Assembly (NCBI GenBank): GCA_000503195.1
Contig: AYSC01000030.1
Location: 1 to 52,061, forward strand
DNA: 52,061 bases
Reading direction: 5' to 3'
Source: Blastomonas sp. CACIA14H2
Lineage (GTDB): Bacteria; Pseudomonadota; Alphaproteobacteria; Sphingomonadales; Sphingomonadaceae
In this document: positions 43,639-51,975 of the stretch, in pieces
How the letters are laid out: every line of letters starts with the position of its first letter
How positions within the stretch are numbered: position 1 is the first letter of the stretch
The notes under the pieces: generated by a model
Seen by the model: the letters and a program-made list of their open reading frames with translations, nothing else
Database searches by the model: none
Told to the model about the DNA's origin: nothing
Translations under genes and position numbers: made by a program

Positions 43639-44637
43639 ATGGCCTTTCCCTTTTCTGCCATCGTCGGCCAGGACGAAATGAAGCGTGCCTTGCTGATCAG
43701 CGCGGTCGATCCGCGCATTGGCGGGGTGATGGTGTTCGGCGATCGCGGCACGGGCAAGTCCACCGCCGCGCGCGCGTTGTCCGCGCTGCTTCCGCCGATG
43801 GTGGCGATCGCCGGTTGCCGCTACAATTGCGCGCCCGATGAGGCCGATCGCTGCCCCGACCAGTGCGGCGCGCGCAAGACCGCCAAGGTGCCCGTGCCGT
43901 TCGTCGACCTGCCCTTGGGTGCGACCGAAGACCGGGTGCTCGGCGCGCTCGACCTCGAACGCGCGCTCGGGCGCGGCGAAAAGGCGTTCGAGCCGGGGCT
44001 GCTGGCCAGGGCGCATCGCGGCTATCTCTATATCGACGAGATCAATCTGCTCGAGGACCATCTGGTCGACCTGCTGCTCGACGTCGCGCAATCGGGCGAG
44101 AACCTGGTCGAGCGCGAGGGGCTGTCGGTCCGGCACCCCGCGAAATTCGTGCTGATCGGCAGCGGCAACCCGGAAGAGGGCGAGTTGCGCCCGCAATTGC
44201 TCGATCGCTTCGGCCTGTCGGTCGAGGTGAAGACACCGCAGGATATCGAACAGCGCATCGAGATCATGCGCCGCTGCGACGCGCAGGAGCGCGATGCCGC
44301 CGCGTTTGCTGCCGACTGGGCCGAGGCCGATGCGAAGATCGTCAAGCGCATCGCCAAGGGCAAGAAGGCGCTCCCCAAGGTCGCGATGCCCGATGAAACG
44401 CTGCAGGATGCGGCGAGCCTGTGCATCGCGGTGGGGGCCGATGGCCTGCGCGGCGAACTCACGCTGATGCGCGCCGCGCGCGCCTATGCCGCGCTGGAAG
44501 GCGCGAAATCGGCCGAGCGCAAGCATCTGCGCGCGATCGCGCCGATGGCGCTGCGCCACCGCCTGCGCCGCGACGTGCTCGACGAGACGGGATCGACCGC
44601 GCGCATCGACCGGGCGCTGACCGAGCTTTTCGGATGA
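43639..44637 (+). CDS. bchI: Magnesium chelatase subunit I
   Basis: BchI (332 aa) is the AAA+ ATPase that, with BchD and BchH, inserts Mg2+ into protoporphyrin IX. Walker A GDRGTGKST is at about 34-42, Walker B LYIDEINLL near 130, and the Cys-rich stretch CRYNCAPDEADRCPDQC near 60 is typical. Possible starts are GTG 43621, ATG 43630 and ATG 43639; none has a strong ribosome-binding site, and 43639 gives the usual FPFSAIVGQ beginning. It overlaps bchD by ATGA and is the first gene of the photosynthesis cluster here. Confidence 0.95.
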   Translation: MAFPFSAIVGQDEMKRALLISAVDPRIGGVMVFGDRGTGKSTAARALSALLPPMVAIAGCRYNCAPDEADRCPDQCGARKTAKVPVPFVDLPLGATEDRVLGALDLERALGRGEKAFEPGLLARAHRGYLYIDEINLLEDHLVDLLLDVAQSGENLVEREGLSVRHPAKFVLIGSGNPEEGELRPQLLDRFGLSVEVKTPQDIEQRIEIMRRCDAQERDAAAFAADWAEADAKIVKRIAKGKKALPKVAMPDETLQDAASLCIAVGADGLRGELTLMRAARAYAALEGAKSAERKHLRAIAPMALRHRLRRDVLDETGSTARIDRALTELFG

Positions 44638-46343
44638 CCGACACGCTGATGGCGGCCCGGCTGCTGGCCGCTGCGCCTGGGCGACTGGGGGGTATCTGGC
44701 TGCGCGGGGCGGGGCCCGAGCGCGAGGCCGCGCTGGCGCTGCTGATGGCGGCGTTCGAGGGCCGGGCCGTGCGTCGGGTGCCGGTGCATATTGACGAGGA
44801 ACGGCTGTGCGGCGGGCTCGATGTCGCCGCCTCGCTGGCGGCGGGGCACCGGATCGAGCAGACGGGATTGCTGCAAGAAGCGGCGGGCGGTCTGCTGGTC
44901 GTGCCGATGGCCGAGCGCCTTCCGGCGCTGGTCGCGGGGCGGATCGCGCAGGCGATGGACGCCGGTGCGGGCTTCGCGCTGGTGCTGCTCGACGATGGCG
45001 GCGAGGACGAGATGCCGCCGGTGGCGCTGACCGAGCGGGTGGCCTTCTGGTGCGAGGGGGTGAATGCCCGGAACGATACAGAAGCTGAAAATCTCCGCTT
45101 GTCCCGAGCGAAGTCGAGGGACCTAATCGGAACCGGTGGTGCAAGGTCCCTCGACGCGCTCGGGACAAACGGAGCGGGGGAGGTTGTTGCAAGCCTCGCC
45201 AATCTCTCGCTCGCGCTGGGCGTCGACTCCGCGCGCGCGCTGCTCTTCGCGCAGACCGCCACCCGCCTGCACGCGCAATGGCATTCGCGCGATGCGACCG
45301 ACGAAGACCTCGCCTTTGCCGCGCGCACGGTCCTGGGACCGCGCGCCACGCGGATCCCGCAACAGGCTGACGATGCGCAGCCCCCGCCGCCCGAGGCCGA
45401 GGACGAACCCCCGCCCGGCGATGCCGAGAGCGAGCAGGAACAGCATGATCCCGACGCGCTCGACGATCTGATCCTCGCCGCCGCGCTCGCCTCGATCCCC
45501 AGGGATGTGCTCGCGCGGATCGGCGAGGGGCGCAGTGCGCGGCGTGCGAGCGGGGCAGGCGGGGCAGGGCGCAAGCGCGCCTCGCAGCTGCGCGGAAGGC
45601 CGCTCGGGTCGCGCCCCGGCCTGCCGCGCGGCGGGGCCAGGCTGGCGTTGATCGATACGCTGCGCGCGGCGGTGCCCTGGCAGGAGATCCGCCGCCAGCA
45701 GGAGGCAGCGGACGCGCCGAAGCGCCTGCGCATCCGCAAGGGCGATCTGCGCATCCGCCGGTTCGAAGAGCGCGCCGAGGCGCTGACGATCTTCGCGGTC
45801 GATGCCTCGGGCTCGTCAGCGCTCGCGCGGCTGGCCGAGGCCAAGGGCGCGGTCGAGCTGATGCTGGCGCAAAGCTATGTGAAGCGCGCGCAGGTCGCGC
45901 TGATCGCCTTCCGCGGCACCGGTGCCGAGCTGCTGCTGCCGCCGACGCGCTCGCTCACCCGCGCCAAGAAGGTGCTGGGCGAGCTGCCCGGCGGCGGGGG
46001 CACGCCGCTGGCTCTCGGGCTCGCGGCGGCATCGGAGCTGGCCGAGACCCAGGCTGCGCGAGGGCGCACGCCGTTCGTGGCGCTGCTCACCGACGGCAAG
46101 GGCAATATCGACAGGCAGGGTCAGCCGGGCCGGGCGCAGGCGGGCGCGGATGCGCTCGCCGCCGCGCGCCGCTTTGCCGCTGCGGGCACGCAGGGCGTGG
46201 TGATCGACATTTCCGCGCGGCCCCAGCCCGAGGCCGCGGCGATTGCAGCCGCGATGCGCGCGCGCTATCTGGCGCTGCCGCGCGCCGATGCGCGGGGGGT
46301 GGAGCAGGCGGTGTCCGCGCTGCAGTTCGGGAAGACAGCATGA
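44634..46343 (+). CDS. bchD: Magnesium chelatase subunit D with in-frame repeat insertion
   Basis: BchD (569 aa) forms the platform with BchI in magnesium chelatase. The N-terminal AAA-like domain (about 1-240) lacks a functional Walker A, as expected. A Pro/Glu/Asp-rich linker follows (EAEDEPPPGDAESEQEQ, about 248-265), and the C-terminal von Willebrand A domain (about 385-565) shows the MIDAS motif DASGSS and TDGKGNIDRQG. Residues about 155-181 (SRAKSRDLIGTGGARSLDAL) are encoded by a palindromic repeat element that keeps the frame. The start overlaps bchI and the stop overlaps bchO. Confidence 0.93.
   Translation: MTDTLMAARLLAAAPGRLGGIWLRGAGPEREAALALLMAAFEGRAVRRVPVHIDEERLCGGLDVAASLAAGHRIEQTGLLQEAAGGLLVVPMAERLPALVAGRIAQAMDAGAGFALVLLDDGGEDEMPPVALTERVAFWCEGVNARNDTEAENLRLSRAKSRDLIGTGGARSLDALGTNGAGEVVASLANLSLALGVDSARALLFAQTATRLHAQWHSRDATDEDLAFAARTVLGPRATRIPQQADDAQPPPPEAEDEPPPGDAESEQEQHDPDALDDLILAAALASIPRDVLARIGEGRSARRASGAGGAGRKRASQLRGRPLGSRPGLPRGGARLALIDTLRAAVPWQEIRRQQEAADAPKRLRIRKGDLRIRRFEERAEALTIFAVDASGSSALARLAEAKGAVELMLAQSYVKRAQVALIAFRGTGAELLLPPTRSLTRAKKVLGELPGGGGTPLALGLAAASELAETQAARGRTPFVALLTDGKGNIDRQGQPGRAQAGADALAAARRFAAAGTQGVVIDISARPQPEAAAIAAAMRARYLALPRADARGVEQAVSALQFGKTA
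45096..45174. repeat. Palindromic repeat inserted in frame in bchD
   Basis: The arms CTTGTCCCGAGCGAAGTCGA(GGGACC) at 45098-45122 and GGTCCCTCGACGCGCTCGGG(ACAA) at 45145-45168 are inverted copies and match the element in flgH. The loop has CGGTGGTGC, the reverse complement of the GCACCACCG in the flgH loop, so the two elements are inserted in opposite senses. Confidence 0.8.
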
Positions 46344-47233
46344 GTTCGGTTCGCTGGGAGGTCGAGGGGCAGGACTGGCCCAATCGCGCGCACAGCCGCT
46401 TCGTGCGCACCGCGATGCTCGACTGGCATGTCCAGATCGCCGGGCCCGAGGATGCTCCCGTGCTGCTGCTGGTCCATGGCACCGGCGCGGCCACGCACAG
46501 CTGGCGCGACCTGCTGCCGCTGCTGGCGAAGCACTATCTGGTGATCGCGCCCGACATGCCGGGCCATGGCTTCACGCGCGGGCGGATTTCGGGCGGGCAG
46601 AGCCTGCCGGGCATGGCGAAGGCGCTGGGCGAGCTGCTCGCCAAGCTGGGCCATGCCGCACCGGCGGTGATCGTCGGCCACTCGGCGGGCGCAGCGATCG
46701 GGGCGCGGCTGGCGATGGACGCGCGCTGGGACGCGACGCTGGTCGGCCTGACGCCCGCGCTGATGCCCTTTCCGGGGCTGGCCGCGCGGCTGTTCCCGGC
46801 GCTGGCGCGCGTGCTGTTCGTCAACCCGTTCACCGCGATGATCTTCGCCCAGATGGCGAGCAGCAGGGGCGAGGTCGCGCGGTTCCTCAAATCCTCGACC
46901 GGATCGCGCATCGATGATCTCGGCATCGATCTCTATCATCGTCTGTTCCGCACCTCGGACCATTGCGCGGGCGCGATCGGGATGATGGCGAACTGGGACT
47001 TGGAAACGCTCTCGGCCAGCCTGCCGGGGCTGACCGGGCGCACGCTGCTGATTCATGGCGGGCGCGACGCGATGGTCCCCGCCGACTCGCTCGAGCGCGC
47101 AGCGAAGCTGATCCCGGGCGCAGAGCTCAGCGTGCTTCCCGATCTGGGACATCTGGCGCATGAAGAGGCGCCCGACCGGATCGCCGAGATGATCCTCGCC
47201 TTTGCCGCGACCAGCCCCGCCGTGGCGGCCTGA
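46340..47233 (+). CDS. bchO: BchO, alpha/beta hydrolase of the Mg-chelatase operon
   Basis: A 297-residue alpha/beta hydrolase. Oxyanion-hole region LLVHGTGAATHSW (about 44-56), nucleophile elbow GHSAGAA with Ser115, and the catalytic His in LPDLGHLAHEEAP near 272. It follows bchID by ATGA overlap, the conserved bchIDO order of purple bacteria; its biochemical role in magnesium chelation is not settled. The catalytic triad appears intact. Confidence 0.9.
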   Translation: MSSVRWEVEGQDWPNRAHSRFVRTAMLDWHVQIAGPEDAPVLLLVHGTGAATHSWRDLLPLLAKHYLVIAPDMPGHGFTRGRISGGQSLPGMAKALGELLAKLGHAAPAVIVGHSAGAAIGARLAMDARWDATLVGLTPALMPFPGLAARLFPALARVLFVNPFTAMIFAQMASSRGEVARFLKSSTGSRIDDLGIDLYHRLFRTSDHCAGAIGMMANWDLETLSASLPGLTGRTLLIHGGRDAMVPADSLERAAKLIPGAELSVLPDLGHLAHEEAPDRIAEMILAFAATSPAVAA

Positions 47234-47238
47234 CCAGC

Positions 47239-48348
47239 ATGGCGGGGTGGAAGCAGCGCTGGGTCGGCTGGCGCAACCGGATGATCGGCAACCCCGCCTT
47301 CCAGTCCTGGGCCTCGCGCTCGATCTTCGCGCGCGGCGTGTCTCGGGTGCGCGCGCGACGGCTGTTCGATATCATCGCCGGGTTCACCTATTCGCAGACG
47401 CTCTATGCCTGTGTCGAAAGCGGGATCGTGGCGCGGCTGGAACAGGGCGCCGCCAGCTCGGCGGAACTCGGCGCGCTGGCACGGCTGGGCGAGGATGCGA
47501 CCCACCGGCTGCTGCGCGCGGCGGCGGCGCTGGGCGTGATCGAAAGCGTCGGCGATGACCTCTGGATGCTCGGCGAACAGGGCGTCGCGCTGACCGGCAA
47601 TCCCGGCGCGATCGCGATGATCCGCCACCATCACCTGCTCTATGCCGATCTCGCCGATCCGCTCTCGCTGCTGCGCGGCGAGCGCAGCGAACCCGGCGCG
47701 CTCGCGGGATACTGGCCCTACGCGCTGGGCGACGGCAGCGAAGGCGAGAACCAGGCGGCGGTCTCGCCCTATTCGCAGCTGATGGCGGCCTCGCAGCCGA
47801 TGGTCGCCGACCAGGTGGTGCACGCCTGGCGCTTTGCCCGGCATCGGCGGATGCTCGATGTCGGCGGCGGCGCGGGCGCGTTCATCGCGGCGGTGGCGAA
47901 GGCCGCACCGGGGCTCGACTTCGGGCTGTTCGATCTTCCCGCCGTCACCGCGATCGGCGCGCGCCAGCTGGAGGAGGCGGGCGTGCGCGTCACGGCGCAT
48001 CCCGGCGATTTCCGCAATGACCCGATTCCGCAAGGCTATGACCTGATCACGCTGATCCGCATCCTGCACGATCATGACGACGATCTGGCGCAGGGCTTGC
48101 TGGTCAAGATCCGCGCGGCGCTGAAGCCCGGCGACACGCTGCTGATCGCCGAACCGATGGCGGGGACGCCCGGCGCCGAGGCGATGGCGGATGCCTATTT
48201 CGGCTTCTACCTGCTCGCGATGGGCTCGGGCCGCGCGCGCACCCCGCAGGAAATCGGCGCGATGCTGGAGCGGGCGGGTTTTGCCGGATGGCGCGAACGC
48301 CGCACCGGCCTGCCCATCGTCACCCGCGTGATTGCCGCTACGGCCTGA
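47239..48348 (+). CDS. crtF: Demethylspheroidene O-methyltransferase (CrtF family)
   Basis: A 369-residue SAM-dependent methyltransferase. The N-terminal winged-helix dimerisation domain spans about 40-130 (YACVESGIVARLEQGAASSAEL), and the catalytic domain carries the SAM motif MLDVGGGAGAFIAAVA (about 204-219) and the acid base pair region IRILHDHDDD. CrtF methylates the hydroxyl of acyclic carotenoids such as demethylspheroidene. It is six bases after bchO and precedes bchC, the conserved crtF-bchCXYZ order; crtC and crtD, often adjacent, are not in this position. Confidence 0.88.
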   Translation: MAGWKQRWVGWRNRMIGNPAFQSWASRSIFARGVSRVRARRLFDIIAGFTYSQTLYACVESGIVARLEQGAASSAELGALARLGEDATHRLLRAAAALGVIESVGDDLWMLGEQGVALTGNPGAIAMIRHHHLLYADLADPLSLLRGERSEPGALAGYWPYALGDGSEGENQAAVSPYSQLMAASQPMVADQVVHAWRFARHRRMLDVGGGAGAFIAAVAKAAPGLDFGLFDLPAVTAIGARQLEEAGVRVTAHPGDFRNDPIPQGYDLITLIRILHDHDDDLAQGLLVKIRAALKPGDTLLIAEPMAGTPGAEAMADAYFGFYLLAMGSGRARTPQEIGAMLERAGFAGWRERRTGLPIVTRVIAATA

Positions 48349-48403
48349 CCTCCCCCTGTTGCAAGACGCTCGCATTCCGTCGCGGACCTAATGCGTTTCA
48401 AGC

Positions 48404-48447
48404 TGTAAACCTAGATTGACACTAGAGGGCGTTAATATAAGATGACA
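48404..48447. promoter_or_regulatory. Two PpsR/CrtJ boxes of the bchC promoter
   Basis: TGTAAACCTAGATTGACA (48404-48421) is a perfect TGT-N12-ACA, and CGTTAATATAAGATGACA (48430-48447) has one mismatch. The two are separated by exactly 8 bp, the arrangement known for the CrtJ/PpsR-controlled bchC promoter of Rhodobacter. The second box overlaps an AT-rich stretch that could be the -10 region. Expected effect: repression by oxygen and/or light. Confidence 0.75.
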
Positions 48448-48503
48448 CCTTGATGGAAGGTCCCATTCCGGGGGTCTGTCACAAGAACAAGGGGAGCGCG
48501 CAC

Positions 48504-49439
48504 GTGCAGGCAATGGCCGTCATTTTCGAAGCGCCGCACCGCCTTGCGCTTCGCCCCCTGATGCTCAATCCGCCGGAAAACGGCGATGTGGTCGTCGAAA
48601 TCGCGTGGAGCGGCATCAGCACCGGCACCGAGAAACTGCTGTTCACCGGCCGGATGCCGAACTTTCCCGGAATGGGCTATCCGCTTGTTCCCGGCTATGA
48701 ATCGGTCGGCCGCATCGTCGAGTCGGGCAGCGATTGCCGCACCCGGATCGGCGAGTGGGTATTCGTGCCCGGCGCCAATTGCTTTGCCGATGCGCGTGGC
48801 CTGTTCGGCGGATCTGCGCGCCGGCTGGTCGTCCCCTCGGCGCGCGCGCTGCCGATCGACGAGAGCTGGGGCAGCGATGGCGTACTCTTCGCGCTCGCCG
48901 CGACCGCTCTGCATGCGATGGCGGGCGGCGAAGCCCCCGACCTGATCGTCGGCCACGGCATTCTCGGACGCCTGCTCGCGCGGCTCACCATTGCCAGCGG
49001 CGCGCCTGCACCCACCGTCTGGGAAATCGATGCCGAACGCGCGGCGGGCGGCCATGGTTATGCCGTGATCCATCCCAATGCGGACGAGCGCCGCGACTAT
49101 CGCAGCATCTGCGATGTCAGCGGGGACAGCACCCTGCTCGACACGCTGATCGGCCGCCTGGCGAAGAAGGGCGAGGTCACGCTCGCCGGTTTCTACCAGC
49201 AGCCCTTGAGCTTCACCTTTCCCCCGGCCTTCATGCGCGAGGCGCGCATCCGCGTCGCCGCCGAATGGGGTCCGGACGATCTGGTCGCGATCCGCGCGAT
49301 GGTCTCCAGCGGGGCGCTCAGCCTTTCCGGGCTGGTCAGCCATGTCCAGCCGGTCGCCGATGCGCCCGCTGCCTATCCGACCGCGTTCACCGACCCGGCC
49401 TGCCTCAAGATGATACTCGATTGGAGCGCTTGCGCATGA
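48504..49439 (+). CDS. bchC: Bacteriochlorophyllide a dehydrogenase BchC
   Basis: BchC (311 aa) oxidises the 3-hydroxyethyl group of bacteriochlorophyllide a precursor. It is an MDR-type dehydrogenase lacking the catalytic zinc ligands: GISTGTEKLLFTGRMP near 32, PGYESVGRIVESG near 59 and the nucleotide loop VGHGILGRLLA near 155. GTG at 48504 is preceded at good distance by AAGGGGAG; ATG at 48513 is an alternative. Ends with a four-base overlap with bchX. Confidence 0.93.
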   Translation: MQAMAVIFEAPHRLALRPLMLNPPENGDVVVEIAWSGISTGTEKLLFTGRMPNFPGMGYPLVPGYESVGRIVESGSDCRTRIGEWVFVPGANCFADARGLFGGSARRLVVPSARALPIDESWGSDGVLFALAATALHAMAGGEAPDLIVGHGILGRLLARLTIASGAPAPTVWEIDAERAAGGHGYAVIHPNADERRDYRSICDVSGDSTLLDTLIGRLAKKGEVTLAGFYQQPLSFTFPPAFMREARIRVAAEWGPDDLVAIRAMVSSGALSLSGLVSHVQPVADAPAAYPTAFTDPACLKMILDWSACA

Positions 49440-50434
49440 CTATGCTTGAAAACTCTGGTCCCGATGTCACCGCGTTGCGCGAGGAAGCCGCGCATGAACC
49501 CGATCCCGTTGCCACCGGCCCGGTGACCAAGGAAACGCAGATCATCGCGATCTACGGCAAGGGCGGATCGGGCAAGAGCTTTGCCCTTTCGAACCTCAGC
49601 TACATGATGGCGCAGCAGGGCAAGCGCGTGCTGCTGATCGGCTGCGATCCCAAGTCCGATACCACCAGCCTGCTGTTCGGCGGCAAGGCGTGCCCGACGA
49701 TCATCGAGACCAGCAGCGCCAAGAAGCTCGCCGGCGAAGAGGTGCGCATCGAGGATGTCTGCTTCCAGCGCGACGGCGTGTTCGCGATGGAGCTGGGCGG
49801 CCCCGAAGTCGGGCGCGGCTGCGGCGGCCGCGGCATCATCCATGGCTTCGAACTGCTCGAGAAGCTCGGCTTCCACGACTGGGGCTTCGATTTCGTGCTG
49901 CTTGATTTCCTCGGCGACGTGGTGTGCGGCGGCTTCGGCCTGCCGATCGCGCGCGACATGTGCCAGAAGGTGATCGTGGTCGGATCGAACGACCTGCAAT
50001 CGCTCTATGTCGCCAACAATGTCTGCAAGGCGGTCGACTATTTCGGCAAGATGGGCGGCAATGTCGGCGTCGCGGGCATCCTGATCAACAAGGATGACGG
50101 CACCGGCGAGGCGCAGGCCTTTGCCGAGGCGGTGGGCATTCCGGTGCTCGCCTCGATCCCCGCGAACGAGGACATCCGGCGCAAGTCGGCCAATTACCAG
50201 ATCATCGGGCGGCCCGATACCGAATGGGCCTCGCTGTTCGAGGAACTGGCGATCAACGTCGCCGATGCCCAGCCGACCCATCCGCGCCCGCTGACCCAGG
50301 ACGGGCTGCTCGGCCTGTTCAAGCCCGAGGATACCGGCGGCAATGTCGAGCTGGTCCCCGCGACCCAGGCGGACATGCGCGGCGGCGTGTTCGAGGAAAA
50401 GGCCTCGCTCGAAGTGGTGTACGACCAGATATGA
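49436..50434 (+). CDS. bchX: Chlorophyllide reductase subunit BchX (iron protein)
   Basis: BchX (332 aa) is the nitrogenase-iron-protein-like ATPase that feeds electrons to BchYZ for reduction of ring B of chlorophyllide a. The P-loop is YGKGGSGKSFALSN near 38; the two cysteines that bridge the 4Fe-4S cluster are in VGRGCGGRGIIHG and DVVCGGFGLPIARDM. ATG at 49436 overlaps the bchC stop; ATG at 49442 is possible. ATGA overlap with bchY follows. Confidence 0.95.
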   Translation: MTMLENSGPDVTALREEAAHEPDPVATGPVTKETQIIAIYGKGGSGKSFALSNLSYMMAQQGKRVLLIGCDPKSDTTSLLFGGKACPTIIETSSAKKLAGEEVRIEDVCFQRDGVFAMELGGPEVGRGCGGRGIIHGFELLEKLGFHDWGFDFVLLDFLGDVVCGGFGLPIARDMCQKVIVVGSNDLQSLYVANNVCKAVDYFGKMGGNVGVAGILINKDDGTGEAQAFAEAVGIPVLASIPANEDIRRKSANYQIIGRPDTEWASLFEELAINVADAQPTHPRPLTQDGLLGLFKPEDTGGNVELVPATQADMRGGVFEEKASLEVVYDQI

Positions 50435-51975
50435 GCGACAGCCCCGCCTTTCCCGCGCCACGCAGTCCTGACAGGATCGACCTTGCGGCGGTTCCCGTCG
50501 AGGGCGGTTGCGCGTCGAAGGACACGATGCGCGCGGCGGCGGAGCAGGCGGGCAAGGGCGAGGTGCTGGCACGCTATGCCGCCGATTATCCGCCCGATCC
50601 TTCCCAAGGCCCGCACGATCAGCCACAGAGCATGTGCCCGGCCTTCGGATCGCTCCGGGTCGGCCTGCGCATGCGGCGCACCGCGACGATCCTCTCGGGA
50701 TCGGCCTGCTGCGTCTATGGGCTGACCTTCACCTCGCATTTCTACGGCGCGCGCCGCTCGGTCGGTTATGTGCCGTTCAGCTCGGAAACGCTGGTCACCG
50801 GCAAGCTCTACGAGGATATTCGCGACGCGGTCCACCAGATGGCCGACCCCGCGCTCTACGACACCATCGTCGTCACCAACCTGTGCGTGCCGACAGCCTC
50901 GGGCGTGCCGATCCAGGGCCTGCCCAAGGCGATCAACGGCGTGCGCGTGATCGGCATCGACGTGCCCGGTTTCGGCGTGCCCACCCATGCCGAGGCCAAG
51001 GACGTGCTGGCCGGCGCCATGCTCGCCTATGCCCGCAAGGAAGCGTCGCAAGGCCCTGTCGCCGCGCCCAGCCAGCGCCCCGACCGCCCGACGATCACCT
51101 TGCTCGGCGAGATGTTCCCCGCCGATCCTGTCGGCATCGGCCAGATGCTTGAACCGCTCGGCCTTGCCGCCGGTCCGGTCGTTCCCACGCGCGAATGGCG
51201 CGAGCTGTACAGCGCGCTCGATTGCGCTGCGGTCGCCGCGATTCACCCGTTCTACACCGCCAGCATCCGCGAGTTCGAGGCGGCGGGCCGTCCCGTTATC
51301 GGCTCCGCGCCGGTCGGCGTCGATGGTACGGCGGCCTGGCTCGATGCCGTGGGCGCCGCCTGCGGGATTGCGCAGGACAGGGTCGATGCCGCCAAGGACC
51401 GCTTCCTGCCTGCGATCCGCGCGGCGCTTGCCGCCAGCCCGATCAGCGGCCGCATCACCGTTTCGGGCTATGAAGGCTCCGAACTGCTGGTCGCCCGGCT
51501 GCTGATCGAAAGCGGCGCGGATGTGCCCTATGTCGGCACCGCCTGCCCCAGGACGCGCTGGTCCGAACCCGACCGCGAATGGCTCGAGGCGCGCGGCGTG
51601 CGCATCCAGTACCGCGCCAGCCTGGAACAGGACATTGCGGCGGTCGAGGAATATCGCCCGAATCTCGCGATCGGCACCACCCCGGTGGTCCAGCACGCCA
51701 AGAGCGAGGCGATCCCGGCGCTCTATTTCACCAACCTCATCTCGGCGCGCCCGCTGATGGGCCCGGCAGGCGCGGGTTCGCTCGCCGTGGTCATCAACGC
51801 CGCGCTCGCCAACCAGGACCGGTTCAACCGGATGCAGAGCTTCTTCGACGGCGTCGGCCAGGAAGAGAATGCCGGCATCTGGCGCGACACCCCGGTCGAC
51901 CGGCCCGAGTTCAAGAAGAAATATGCCGCGCGCATGGCGGGCCTCTCCAAGTCCGAGGAGGCGGTCGGCACATGA
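50431..51975 (+). CDS. bchY: Chlorophyllide reductase subunit BchY
   Basis: BchY (514 aa) is one half of the catalytic component of chlorophyllide a reductase (related to NifD/BchN). Cysteines expected for the shared 4Fe-4S cluster are in SMCPAFGSLR, GSACCVYGLTFT and VVTNLCVPTASG. The first 50 residues and later HFYGARRSVGYVPFSSETLV match the family. The ATG at 50431 overlaps the bchX stop; the stop overlaps a further ATG at 51972. Confidence 0.95.
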   Translation: MSDSPAFPAPRSPDRIDLAAVPVEGGCASKDTMRAAAEQAGKGEVLARYAADYPPDPSQGPHDQPQSMCPAFGSLRVGLRMRRTATILSGSACCVYGLTFTSHFYGARRSVGYVPFSSETLVTGKLYEDIRDAVHQMADPALYDTIVVTNLCVPTASGVPIQGLPKAINGVRVIGIDVPGFGVPTHAEAKDVLAGAMLAYARKEASQGPVAAPSQRPDRPTITLLGEMFPADPVGIGQMLEPLGLAAGPVVPTREWRELYSALDCAAVAAIHPFYTASIREFEAAGRPVIGSAPVGVDGTAAWLDAVGAACGIAQDRVDAAKDRFLPAIRAALAASPISGRITVSGYEGSELLVARLLIESGADVPYVGTACPRTRWSEPDREWLEARGVRIQYRASLEQDIAAVEEYRPNLAIGTTPVVQHAKSEAIPALYFTNLISARPLMGPAGAGSLAVVINAALANQDRFNRMQSFFDGVGQEENAGIWRDTPVDRPEFKKKYAARMAGLSKSEEAVGT

